A stretch of DNA of 64,000 bases from Nautilus pompilius (Eukaryota; Mollusca; Cephalopoda; Nautilida; Nautilidae), in NCBI GenBank assembly GCA_018389105.1, contig JACATO010000591.1, positions 103,501 to 167,500 of the forward strand, written 5' to 3'. Below, piece by piece: positions 48,375 to 60,349 of this stretch (the stretch's first letter is position 1; each line of letters starts with the position of its first letter). The position numbers were made by a program, and so were the translations under genes. A model generated the notes under the pieces. The model saw only the letters and a program-made list of their open reading frames with translations, ran no database searches and was not told where the DNA came from.

Positions 48375-51300
48375 CTAGCTCACCACAGGTTAAACACATT
48401 CACTGCATTTTATTTTATGAAATGGTAACTTTTATCAACAGTATTTGCCAGTTAAAAACTGGCCTCGAACTGATGAGCTCTCGTTTCCTTTCCCCTGTCC
48501 TAACAGAACATCCATTGAACATCCCAGCAAGAACATTAGGGGTAAAGAACTAAAAATACAACTCTTTCATTTAAAGAGATGGTCTTAACAGTAATGTCTC
48601 AGTGGAAATTGTTCCTCTTGTAAGAAACAACGCTATTGACCTGTTGATGCTGGTAGAGATGAATGTCAGAACGATGACAGGGTCCACTGCCTGCTGAATA
48701 TATTAGTGTGTGGTGTTGAGGAGTATTAGATAACACGCAGGTTGGGAGATCCTTGATCTCATTTGCTTCACAACCGACACTTTTCTTATCTTATTATTAA
48801 ATTAGTTATTATGGTATTTGCTTTAGTGCCCATGCAAATTTCTGATGCAGAGTAAAAATAGAAATCTTTATTAAGGCAAACATGTTAAATAACTAAACTC
48901 CCTAAATGTGATTATGAAAGTAGCTATGAAAAAAACTGCTTTGGTCACCTCTACCTCAAAGTACTGGCACCAACACTCGTCCACCAAGTTAGTTTAATTA
49001 CAAATTAACAGTAATATGAAGAGAGATAAACTTAGGCAATAAATACGTGAACTTATCCCAAAATGTTTTTTTTAAATTTTAGCATTTGTTTATTATCTAT
49101 TTAAGATTACCATACTATGTTTTACCTTATGCATCAGTTGTATACAGGTGATTGAAATATTGTTTTTTTTTTAAGTTTGAATGCCAGCAGAATCTGATGC
49201 TTTCTTAAATGCACAGAATAACTGGTAGGCAGACAGCATTTCTTGTAATTACCAATCTCACCATTAGAAAACCCAGCTGTGATGTCTAGCCCTGAAATAA
49301 CAAAAACCTGATAACCATTTACCTCATCCCTACCTACTGCAATCTTCAACATGCAAAAAAAAGAAAATGTAATTTATACTAATTCTCAGAATATATCAAC
49401 ATTAAGCTGAAGATATGAAGTTTGAACCTCATACTCCTATGAGGTCTGTAAACCATACAAACCACCTATCTGCATTGACCAATTTTCTTCTAAAAATGTG
49501 AAGTGTTAGAGGGCAAATAGAAGCTGCACATTCATCTATAACCTTTCACACTTTTGCTGAAGATGCGAGCAGCTGCTATATTTCCTCCTGCTGTGATAAC
49601 CGTTTTTTTTTTTCTTGCACCACCCACTATGTATAGATGCAGAGTTAACGTTTTGATATCAGGGTCAATGACACCAGAACACATTTATATGGACTGAACT
49701 ATTTTAGTAGTGTTAGGAAATGGTAGTTTTTTTTATAGCTGAAATGCAAGCAGTCCGTGATTTTATAGTTAGATACTGACTGACTAATGTAATAATGAAG
49801 GAAAAGAAAAACAGTTTCAATATTTTTTTTGCCTTTTTAATATATATAAACTGATATATTATGGATGATCTGGAATCCATAATAAAATTCTAGATACTTT
49901 GATTGTGGATGTCAGTCTGCTGCTGCCCACACATTAAGCATATTACATGGCTACATTCATTCTCTCTTATTTGCATCCTTTCAAGAAACATGATAAAGCT
50001 CAAATAATATGTTTACATTAGCATTGTTACTAGTCACTGACTAGATAAGCAGCTAGAACAACACACACGGCCAGTATGCAAAAGTGTGTTTTCAGTAGAC
50101 AATGCTAAACTTGCTCCATCATCACATGGCTGCAGCTGTCTCTGTTCCTTTGACTGATGGTAGTTCAGGACTCATGCTTGGGAAAATAATTTCAATTAAA
50201 ATCTAGTGCCATAGCTGCTACACTCCACCAATGGAGTGAATATGACGTACTTTTGGAGAGAAGCCATTTTATATGCTGGTGGCTAAATGAAACTGATGTT
50301 ATTATCGGTACGTGAGCAATTCTACACTAATTGCTTGTTATATGGATGCTGTAAAATAAATAATTCAAGTTTTAGATTTTTTCACTATAAGCTTACATTT
50401 CAGTATGAGCTGTTTGTTCGTCAAGGCAGGAGAATGTTATAGCAAAATGGCTACTTTATGCTCGAGCATATGGAGTTAATTTTACAGAATAATGGGCCCT
50501 TAAAATCAGTAGCTACTGATAACAGAATTTAATGAATGTGACTTGTCACAATTCTCCCACCTTTATTTTCACACAGTCTAAATGTGCTATTTTAATTTAC
50601 TGTTATAGTAATGAGTATTTTGTACCATAGTCTCAGAGGTTTGTATATGTGTGAACTTTGCTTTTTATTTATAACTTGGTTTTAATGTTTATATAGTTCT
50701 ACTCAACAATGTGGAAAGTACTTTTGTGCATTATTTCCATTGAACATGTCTGTGATTTATCGTCAGCTCAAACTCTTAGAAACAATCCCCTGGTCACACG
50801 ACACTGGTGAAGGTCTTATTTGCTTTTCCATTTCTCTAACTGGAGTAGAATTCTTTGTGCTACTTTTACTCTTGGCTTTAGATTTACATAATAATAAAAA
50901 CCAAAACACTAATTGTGTGTTTAGTGACTGAAATCTCTCTTTTTCTAATGGCAGAGGCCCAGGCTAGTAAAGCTGACATCTGTCTAACCCCGATAGTAAA
51001 AGGAATTAGGCTGACTTCTAAATCTCAAAAATTCATCTTGCATTCTTACTGAGGACTCAATGAAGTAAGTTGATCTCTAAGTGATTAATTTCTTACATTG
51101 TAGTCATACTTGGTAAAGGATGGCACAGATATACAGTTGTTTGTTTATATTCTCCAGTATATTTTTAAAAAATCAGAGCTGGTGCGATCAAATCTGGTAA
51201 AATTAATCACGTTTCTGCCAGTGTATTGGATGTTGGACCATATTGAAATAGCAGTTACTGTAGAAACTAAAGAGCTGGCGTGGACTAAGATGAAAAGGTG

Positions 51301-53440
51301 GGACAATCCTTCTAAAAATATTTCACATCATGTTAAACAAAGCTAAGCTCCTGCTAATTAAAACTGTGAAAAACCAGTCTTGGTCTATTTGTTTTTATAC
51401 GACAAATTAAATCGCAGATGGAAGCTCCCCTCTGCAGGAATGAACAAGCTGGTCTGATCTAAAACTGGCAGCAAAGTGCGTTATTCTTGTACTGTATTTC
51501 TAATACATCTTTTTTCTCTCTCTGTCCCACCTTTCTCAGCATGTAGCTATTTTCTGATAAGTAAACAAACTCATTAAATACATTGTCTTGTAGCAATTAC
51601 CTCTCTATTAGCCGGATTTCTTTCTCCACAACTCATTTCAATCCACTTCTCTGTTACTGCAACTTTTGTTTCGATCTAATGAGGTTCACTAGCAGACACT
51701 CCTCTCTGGGTGCTTGTAATGTATAACTGCCACAGACCATTTGCTAAGAACACAGTTTTGAAATGTACCAATAAATGATTGCTTCTAAAAGTAAACCTGT
51801 TCTGTTCTGTTTTTTTTTTTTTTAATAATGACAGTAAACAACTGGCTGGTCTCAAAATCCACAACCTGAGCTCGCTGTTAGGGGTTCCAACCCACTGCCT
51901 ACCTCTAATGCTAAAGGGACTGGGAAGAGCCCAAATAAATTGTGCAGTTTCAATAGGAACATTACACCTTTCAGAGGATGGTAATTACTATACATTTTTA
52001 TCATTCTTTCAAATAGCTACTCACCAGATCTCCATTTCTTTTGGCTTGCTCGACTTATAGATAGCATCAACTACTTCAGTAAAAATGTAATGGTGATTTA
52101 TTAAAGCCATGTTACACTCCATCACAAGAAAGTCTGGTAACAGAACAGAATTAAACAGTTTTTAATTCACAGTAAATGGCTGCTTTAGAACATGAACTGG
52201 ATAAGTATTCCAGCCTCTCGTATTGGAACAGTTATTATATCAGAGACTAGAACCAACAAGTGTTTCTACTTCTATGAAGAAGAATATGAGCTGAAAATTA
52301 CACAACCTTCACCAAAATTCCAAGACACGTAACATCATCACAACCCTCAACAAAACAGAGGCTAAGTGGGAGTTTGGTAATCCACCATTTACCTGACATC
52401 ACGGACAAGTGTGGGCAGTTCTGCTGGCCACCTACACACAAGGACTGTTAGACTGAGTAACGCAGGGTAGAACAAGACTCTCAAATGAGCTGCACCAATC
52501 AGCAGCTGGTACTTATGAGTAGGAAAGAAGTGTACTCAACTGATTTCCATCAACCAGTTTTGCAGAGATAATAGTCATTTTTGTTTTGATACCTAAAAAA
52601 ACAATTTTAACATTTAAGTTCATGGTTTCTCTTCCATCCCATAATGTGTCTAATTCTAGTCAAGTGTATAGAATGGTCCTCATATACTGGATGTTAGTCA
52701 GCAAACATGCCCTGCAAGTACTTTAAATAATGAAACATCACTGAGATTGAACATTTATTAACCAGTAAATGCAGAGCCAAAGCCATAGGACATTTCCCGT
52801 TAGGATATATAAACGGAGACGTTTATCATTATACTTATTAATGGTAATTTTGATCTAATTAAATGTTTTAAATGAGTATAACCTAACAGAAACCTAATTA
52901 CCTCATTATTATGTAATGAATGTGATTGTATTTCCACATGATATCCATATTCGCTGGTAATTAGTAGGAAAAAAAATCAAAATTTACATTAAAAGTCTTG
53001 GTACAAGGATCTGAAGTAAGCTACCCACTAAATGCCATACTGGAGCCTAAGGTACCACCCACCTACCAAAATGATTTGGTAAAAGTATGGAATATTATCT
53101 TAGCATCTGAGCAACAAAATTTCAAACCAAAAAAGCAATTCGTTGTCTTTTTCAACATAAGTGCCTGTGATCAGTTCATGTTGCATGTAGAAGAATAGTA
53201 GTTATACAGTATAGGTTTTCTCAACCAATGGATCCACTTGGTACACTTCTCCCAACTGATCTCTCAGTTGTTGCCTTGGAAACACAAGTTTGTCTGATGT
53301 AAAATTATCTAGTGATTTCTCAGAGTGGAATTATTGACGTTCTTAGAGAACACAGAACATACACTTAAGTCTGATTGACAGCAACAACAAAATTACTCCA
53401 AGGAAGACTTTATATTACAAAACACCCGTCTGAATTACCT
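48375..53440. other. Convergent intergenic interval (3' UTRs of ABCD and WD40 genes)
   Basis: The ABCD gene (+) and the WD40 gene (-) point at each other, so both 3' UTRs lie here. Candidate AATAAA hexamers for ABCD occur near 49037 and 50353. On the minus strand TTTATT (AATAAA in that sense) occurs near 52095 and 52750. I see no protein-coding gene. Confidence 0.6.
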
Positions 53441-53584
53441 TCAACAACAGCTAAAGTCCCACAGTTTCACGGTTTTATCATATGATCCAGAAACTATTAT
53501 AAAGTCATTGAACTGTAGACAGGTGACACCATCTGTGTGGTTTCTTAATGTTATCAGCCTCTGACCTGTTTCCAGATTCCACAC
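53441..53584 (-). CDS. WD40 gene terminal coding exon
   Basis: Acceptor CAG just above 53584. It encodes VWNLETGQRLITLRNHTDGV, CLQFND and VSGSYDKTVKLWDFSCC, with the TGA as the complement of 53441-53443. Confidence 0.95.
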   Translation of the reverse strand: MWNLETGQRLITLRNHTDGVTCLQFNDFIIVSGSYDKTVKLWDFSCC

Positions 53585-56500
53585 CTGATTTAAAAAGCAT
53601 AATTTTATAAAAATAAGATTAGGTTATACAAGTTGTGCTTCTGATTCTCAGGCCAAAAATGTAGAGTCTTTAAAAAATAAAATACTTGTAATAAAAAGTG
53701 TGCTTTTGGCTCATTCCATGTCAAATCACCCAGTGTCTGGAGATTCCCTACCCTGTTTCAACTCGTGTATATATGTAGCTGGAGTGCATCAAATGAAATA
53801 TCTGAAAATATTTTGCATCAACTCTCAATTAAATTGTTATAGCCCTTTTTGTATAAGGGCTTTAACCCCTCCACCCCAGAATGTGTCATGCCTACTTTTA
53901 ATGAGTTTTTTAAAACTCAAACTAATTAAAATAAAGGTTCAAATTTGATTTCTAGGACAAATGTTTCCTCTAAAGTCCGAAAACAGAAAGAAATATCAGA
54001 GGTATCTCTGGAGCAAAAATGGTGGTGTTCAGCATAATGAGAGAGAAATGAGTTTTCACATGGAAATTAGGCATATTATCATTAATGTTTCCTCATACAG
54101 AAATGGCTGATGCATCATCAATGGACTGTAGTCACCTTGATAGCTATATAACATGCTATCATAGTGGGTTATGCTGCAGTATTTCATACACAAGGTAAAA
54201 GAACTGCTAGATTTAAGCAACATCCTAGAGTCCAAAAGGTTCAGCTTTGAGCTGAAAGTGGCCTTTCTCAAGGAATGATAGACTGGTTGAACACCTGACA
54301 GTCCACTGCATCATTAGGAAGTTTGAAGATCTACAGAGAACATGCTCTAAACCATTTGGAATTCACAAGAAAGGTGTATAATGTAAACAAAAAACTGGTT
54401 TTTATTTTAAATCAGGAATGTTATAATAAATTTCAAGAGAGAAGAGAGTTTATCAGAAAAGAACTAATTGTATAGAGAGCAACAGGACATGACAGTGGCT
54501 GATAGCAAACGTGTCAAAACAAAGGTTAATCCTAGAGCATAATTTTCTTTTCTTGGTAAATTTTTAAGATTTTCAGTAGCAAAAGGACCTTGCAAAGTTT
54601 CTCCAGTAAAAACTGTTTAAATCATCTTGGCAAAAAGAGAAATTTATGTCTATTATTCCCAAAAACAGATAGATTTAAAGTGAATCCAAAGGAAGTTTGA
54701 AGGTAGCTCAGTGCCAGTAGGTGATGAATGTGCTGCTGCTGAATAGAAACTTGTGCGAATAAGTGTCTGTCCAAACAACTTACATGGATGGAAAGTTGAG
54801 AGCTTTGGTCTAGAGTACAAACTTGAAAAGACTAAAGAAAACAAAAAAAAAACTTGCTAAAGTTCTGAAACACATTCATGAGTGAAAAAGCAAAATAAGT
54901 TGTTTTTCAACTAGGAGAGAGAGTACAAACTCAGTGATACCTCCAACTACACGATGGACAGATAGAAAGTTTGGAGCATGGAGGGGGGGAAAGCTGCATA
55001 GAGATCAAGAAAATTTGGAGTTTCTATAAGAATGTGTGCCCAGAGAAAAATGGATTATGTAAGTCAGACTGATATGAATAGAGAGAGAGAAAGGTTAGTC
55101 TAAAAGAGTTGTTCATATTGCTTTATAAATTGCAAGTACATGTGGAAGTTGGATCTTCAAAGTTTTGTTCTTTACAACCACAGCTAACACCTGGTATGGA
55201 TTCTGATGCACAGAAAAAGAAAATAGCTGAGGAAAAACAGTTTGCAGAATATTCAGAGATAGACAGACAGACTCCAAAGACATTGTGAAATATGAACCAA
55301 AAAGGGCAAAACTGTAGACTATTTCTAAAGCTGTTAGTGACTTTTGGAACGTTCTGTGATATGGTATATAAAAAGACAAAACATAATTACACTTCTGAAG
55401 CATGGGCTCAATATTTGAAAGCAAAACAGAGATCAAATCTGTAATATTACTATTTGATTTAGCTGAAATATATCTGTTCCCTCTCCAGGATCCATATCAG
55501 GAGAACCAATAACTTACATTAATGTGTGTGTAATAAATGATGATTGCAAATGCAGTTCTGTGACAGTGCACAAGTTTATTGCAGGAATATCTCAAAGAGG
55601 AAATAATTATAACATACTTATTATTTTAGGGATGGCACTGCTGCTAGTTAATGCAAAGCTTTCTTGAGGTAGACTTTGCTATAAAAGCTTTTCTTTACTA
55701 CAAAATAAGGGAAAAGCCCTCAAGCATCTTTGAATGGACAAATTCTAACAGAGTTTCAACTTTTCTCAAAGGCAAATGCATGCAGATATCTATTTTTGTT
55801 TTATCTCTCAATAGGAAATAGGGTCAAACAGACTACTACTGGAACTGAATGTCTGCATCATGAACTGTTTAAGGTTCCTGGAGTCATCAGAATGTTTAAC
55901 TGAACATGGTGATATTTTGTCAATTTCATACATAAAAGCAAGGGATTTATCAATTCTGATTGTCCAAAAACCAAACTGATTTTTGGGCTCCATCTGATCA
56001 CATTCTTCATCACCATCTGGTAGCCACACCTCTTGCCAGCATCTCAGAAATATAAAGTGGAGGATAAGTCAATTTTAAAAAAGAGAAGGAAAATTTCAAA
56101 ATTTTAAAGTAACTTAAAAAATTTGCAGGTTAAGAAACACCACCATCACCAATATTGTCATGCTACTAGATTACTGTGGTACTGTATCTCGATATATTCA
56201 CTACACTTGATATACATTACTGGCTGCTTGATTCGTTTTCTCCCTTATTAAACACCCAATACCATTTTTAAAGGTGGACATGCCACTTTTTGAGGGCTCT
56301 CTCTCACCCTCATACAAAAAAGGGCCATAGCTACCTTACTAATGAAAGTTGATTAAATATTTTCAGATTTTTCATCTGATACAAATAATAGCTAAATATA
56401 AAAACTTGAGCTAAATCTGAGATGCATTGTTCTGATGCTGCTTGAATAACCCTTTAAAAGACACTTCTGTGCCTCATACTCTGTGAATGAAGACATAAAT

Positions 56501-59500
56501 TAAGACTTATTCTAGGGTTGTAACAGTAATATCCCATATAATTCATTGTTATTTATAAATTCACTAATATACTCAAAACGTTTCTACAAAATAACATTTT
56601 TGAAGTTCATTTTAAGATTTTAATCTTCCGAGTACTAGGATTTGGCAGTTAGTTTCTCAAAGTCAATTTAAACAGAATATTAAAGAAAAACAAAAAGTAT
56701 TTTAAATAAATAAATAAACATTAATGAAATGCAATAAAACACAATGATGATGATTTATATTAAAGTAAACAAAAGTAAAACCACAAGGTTTATATATGAA
56801 GCACAATTCTATTTTCTCCTCAGATCTTCATAAAATGTGATGCAAATTGAAAGCAGATGAAAATTAATGCCTAATGATTTGGAATGACCAGAGTCAGCAT
56901 AATACATGTGTAATATACAAGCAATCAGCAGAAGGAAAAAAACAATATCAGTCAATACAAACCTTGATTGTTTTGTCATCTGCTGCACTCACAACCCGCC
57001 AGCTGTCAGCCTGCAAATGCCTGAAGAAGAGAGCAAATATGCAAGTGTTAGTAGTTCTGGGGAGGTCTTCAGCAGTCATACTGGCACACACACCTACAGA
57101 TACATACAACTATTCATTACTCTTTCTCAGTCTTAAAGCAGTTACACTTTTACTAACATTTAAGCTACGGAAATTAAAACAAAATTTGGCTGTTATCAGT
57201 AACATGGTCAAACTCGCTACAGAAAGTCTGTTTAGTTTATCTCAGTAACAAAATCTTATTGTATCTAAAAATCTTGTTCAAACTAAAAAAAATAAATTAT
57301 AGGGGTCTACACATTTGTTATTGTTTCTTTGTATCATTTTTAATAGAGCTTGATAAAGCTTATTCTAAACACACAGTAAACTTATAAACTGTACCTAGAA
57401 ATGTTACAGCATCTCTGATAATGGTGGTGATGAAGGTGTAAGAATAAAATCAGAGATAGACAGCATGGGACTAAGGGAAATGGAGCCCATATTGCATTAC
57501 ATACCTCACCACTCCAGTGTGGCCTTCTGCCGCCTTCCAATCAATGGTATTGATACACTCTCCAGTGTGGATGTCCCAAAACTTTAAGTTACAATCTAAT
57601 GATCCACTGACAATCCTTGTGGAATCAAACTGTAAACATGTGACTGCATTCTGATGCCCGTCCAGTGTCATAAGGCATTCCCCACTCATGTTCCAGACCT
57701 AAAGACAGAACACCTGCTTGATCTCCCCTGGTATACAGTCTATTCTAGTTTTCACTCTGAAGTTTGGTGTCAGATTTGCAATATAGCATACATCAACCAA
57801 TTTGTAAAGTATGATATTTAAAACAGGATTAACAAGGAATCAGCACCACATACACTAAGACAGAAACTTTACAGTGGTAATAAATTGTCTGTCTGCTGAC
57901 ATTGTTTCCTTTAACCAGCCTCTCCTGAAAAGTGTCCAGGACACTATTTTTTATAACTCATTAGTTGGCTGTGAGCTTCTCATTCATATAATGGCACAAA
58001 CATTTCAGTGACAGCTTATCTATACACCAGTAATTTATAGAAGATATACAGTAGGTATTTTCCTCAGCTATAAACCATTCCAAAATCAAAAAGAAGTGGC
58101 ATTACCTTTATTGTTTTATCACACGACCCAGACACGATCTTGGTATCAATGAAGTGGACACACAAAACGGCTGCTAAATGACCCCTTAAAAATAAAGTTA
58201 TTGAGTCATAACCGAAGATCTAAATAGAGACCAACTTCAAAACTTACATTCGTGCAAAAATACTGATTTTAAAAAATGTGGTAAAAAGAACAGGTTCATT
58301 ATTTCTCATGTATATTACACAGGCTTTATTTAGAAAGACAACAACACTCGGTTGGTTTTTAAAGCTTGCAGTTACTGGAAGCACGAGACAGCCTTCTTTC
58401 AGAATTTCTTTGATGGTAGAAATAGAAAAAATTGGTTCAGACAGGAATCATACACATTACTTTCAAATGATTCCGCTTTATCTTTTCTAAATACTAAAAG
58501 TGACTCCAGCCCTTACAAACCTTTCAAGTTCCTAGAGCGAAAAACTAACCCCTGCCAACATCACATCTGTCTGTCATATCCATTTATCATAAAACTGAAG
58601 GATCTCTACAGAATAACAGTAATTGATTATTATTGACAGCCTAATTTTTGATTGATGTCCCCTGAACAACCAGATTTTCAGATAGTTAATAGGAAGCTTG
58701 GAATTTTAAAAGAACTACTACTTCGATTTAGCTGTTTTTTTTAAACTACATTGTAATCGACCCGTAGTCATTTTAAAAATCAAAGGCCTGTGGACAAATC
58801 CAATCTTTCGTTTCTCTCTCTCACTTAACACCCTGCCAATCTTCATTTACCCTTATATTCCAGTTTTGTGTCTTGGAAAACTCTTCTGGAGAAAAAACAA
58901 TAACGTCTACTCTCAAAACTTCTGCCGTGAGGAACGTTTTAAAATGACGAGTGAGGCTCTCACCCCAGAAGTAATGTCTCCTGTCTATTTTTTTCGTAGT
59001 TGTTGTTAACTTAGAACTTCACAGACGCAAAACGTTTTCTTAGATGCACCAGCACATTTATTTTACCGCATCATCTACCAACATGGAACCAGTGCCAGTA
59101 TCTGGCTACTCACAAACAGCATCCTTCATGGCCTCCAGTTTTCTGAAGCTCACATGAAGTAATCAGAATCATCAGTAATCATCTCCATGACATAATAACC
59201 AACACAGAGAGGGTGATGATGTCTGTCTTTACAAACAATTTCACCAACCTTCTGTGCACTGTCTTCATTAGCAGCTGTTGCCAGCCACCTGCTACAAGAC
59301 CTATTCACAAGTTTTCCTTGGGATTGGCAATGGGCTTTGAAGGGCTCACTTCACAGTTTGAATGCTCCCTAATCTGCAAGCAGTATTTATTTAGTTTTTC
59401 AGGCAGTGTTTGGGGATGATAAGGGGCCTGGACATATAAGGAAACAACCTCAAATTAAAAAAATGTGGTATCTAAAGATTTAAGTTCACTGCTTCTAGTT

Positions 59501-60349
59501 GATTCGGCTATCAAAAGATATAGAAATAGGGAGGTTCATCCTGTCTTCTTGGGCTTTAAATCCATTGTATCTGGAAGATTCTCATTATTTAAGATAAAGC
59601 TTTAATCACAAAACATGAAAATGGCAACTGATACTAATATGAACCTCATACATAGATTACTTCCAACAAAATGTCCTAGCACTTCTGGTATTTAAGTAAC
59701 TATTCAGCAAGCATTACCTCAGTGTCATCCTGCATGTGCCAGTCTGGATATTCCAAACTTTCAGAGTTTTGTCATATGAGCCACTTATCACCTTGTCATC
59801 ATCTGCCTGACATAGGAAGAAAAAAAAAACTTTAAAAATATTAATGTACAGCAATGATGACAACAGGTAGCTAAGTATACAATCAAACCAGATCTTTCTT
59901 ACAATAAACCAAACAAAATTACATTTGTTAGATTATTATAAATCTTAATGCAATTTAGCCATAAGACATGTGACTGTTCGAACTTCTTTGTTAATATCAC
60001 TCGTCTCAATGTGAAGCCATTTTTACGAATCTTTCGAAATTCAGTGCAAAACAATCACTCAAACAGCTATTTTATCTACCTGTACAAAAAAAAAGGAAAT
60101 AAAGTTTGTATAATGTAGACTACAAGGAGGAAGAATCCAGAGCTAAACTATCGGTAGATATACAAACATTAAAAGTTTAACTTTGGATGCAAAGAACTAT
60201 ATCCAACAGACACCTGACAGTCTACTTATCTTGAACATCACTCAGACTAAACCACTCACTTGCAGGCAGCGGACAGTATCCGTGTGGCCAACCATGGTCA
60301 CTTTGCAGGCTATACTAGACCAGCTCTCCTGGGTGGAGAGATCCCAAAC
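53441..60349 (-). CDS. WD40-repeat protein, F-box/WD (Cdc4-like) type, 3' six coding exons
   Basis: Six exons on the minus strand join in frame to 217 residues and a TGA stop: 60349-60260, 59806-59718, 58184-58106, 57698-57505, 57020-56963 and 53584-53441. The product is the C-terminal part of a beta-propeller: the tail of one blade (VWDLSTQ) and five full blades with GH…VSGS.D.T.K.W motifs. The short blades, CLQ/CLQFD strands and VSGSYDKT turns resemble F-box/WD substrate receptors of SCF ubiquitin ligases (FBXW7/Cdc4 group) more than G-beta. It is clearly not beta-TrCP, and I cannot name the orthologue. A distinctive block is TIDWKAAEGHTGVVRHLQAD. The protein ends WDFSCC. Any F-box would lie upstream, beyond the window. 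The ABCD gene is the convergent neighbour. Confidence 0.9.
53585..56962 (-). other. WD40 gene last intron
   Basis: A 3.4-kb phase-0 intron, AT-rich, with no exon or recognised transposon seen inside it. Confidence 0.8.
56963..57020 (-). CDS. WD40 gene exon (58 bp)
   Basis: Acceptor CAG above 57020, donor GTTTGT below 56963. It encodes HLQADSWRVVSAADDKTIK, one strand-turn-strand of a blade. Confidence 0.93.
57505..57698 (-). CDS. WD40 gene exon (194 bp)
   Basis: Acceptor TAG above 57698, donor GTATGT below 57505. It encodes VWNMSGECLMTLDGHQNAV, SGSLDCNLKFWDIHTGECIN and AAEGHTGVV. Confidence 0.95.
58106..58184 (-). CDS. WD40 gene exon (79 bp)
   Basis: Acceptor AAG above 58184, donor GTAATG below 58106. 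It encodes GHLAAVLCVHFIDTKIVSGS then CDKTIK. Confidence 0.94.
59718..59806 (-). CDS. WD40 gene exon (89 bp)
   Basis: Acceptor CAG above 59806, donor GTAATG below 59718. It encodes ADDDKVISGSYDKTLKVWNI then QTGTCRMTL. Confidence 0.94.
60260..60349 (-). CDS. WD40 gene exon (90 bp), most 5' one in the window
   Basis: Acceptor CAG above 60349, donor GTGAGT below 60260. It encodes VWDLSTQESWSSIACKVTMV and GHTDTVRCLQ. The frame is open through the acceptor, so coding sequence continues upstream. Confidence 0.92.

Noticed and set aside
55113..55436. 107-codon minus-strand open frame in a WD40 intron
   Set aside because: No domain, AT-biased composition, no splice context joining it to the WD40 frame.
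56874..57248. 124-codon plus-strand open frame
   Set aside because: It overlaps, on the opposite strand, the 58-bp WD40 exon, which has proper splice sites and motif. The plus-strand translation resembles nothing known to me.
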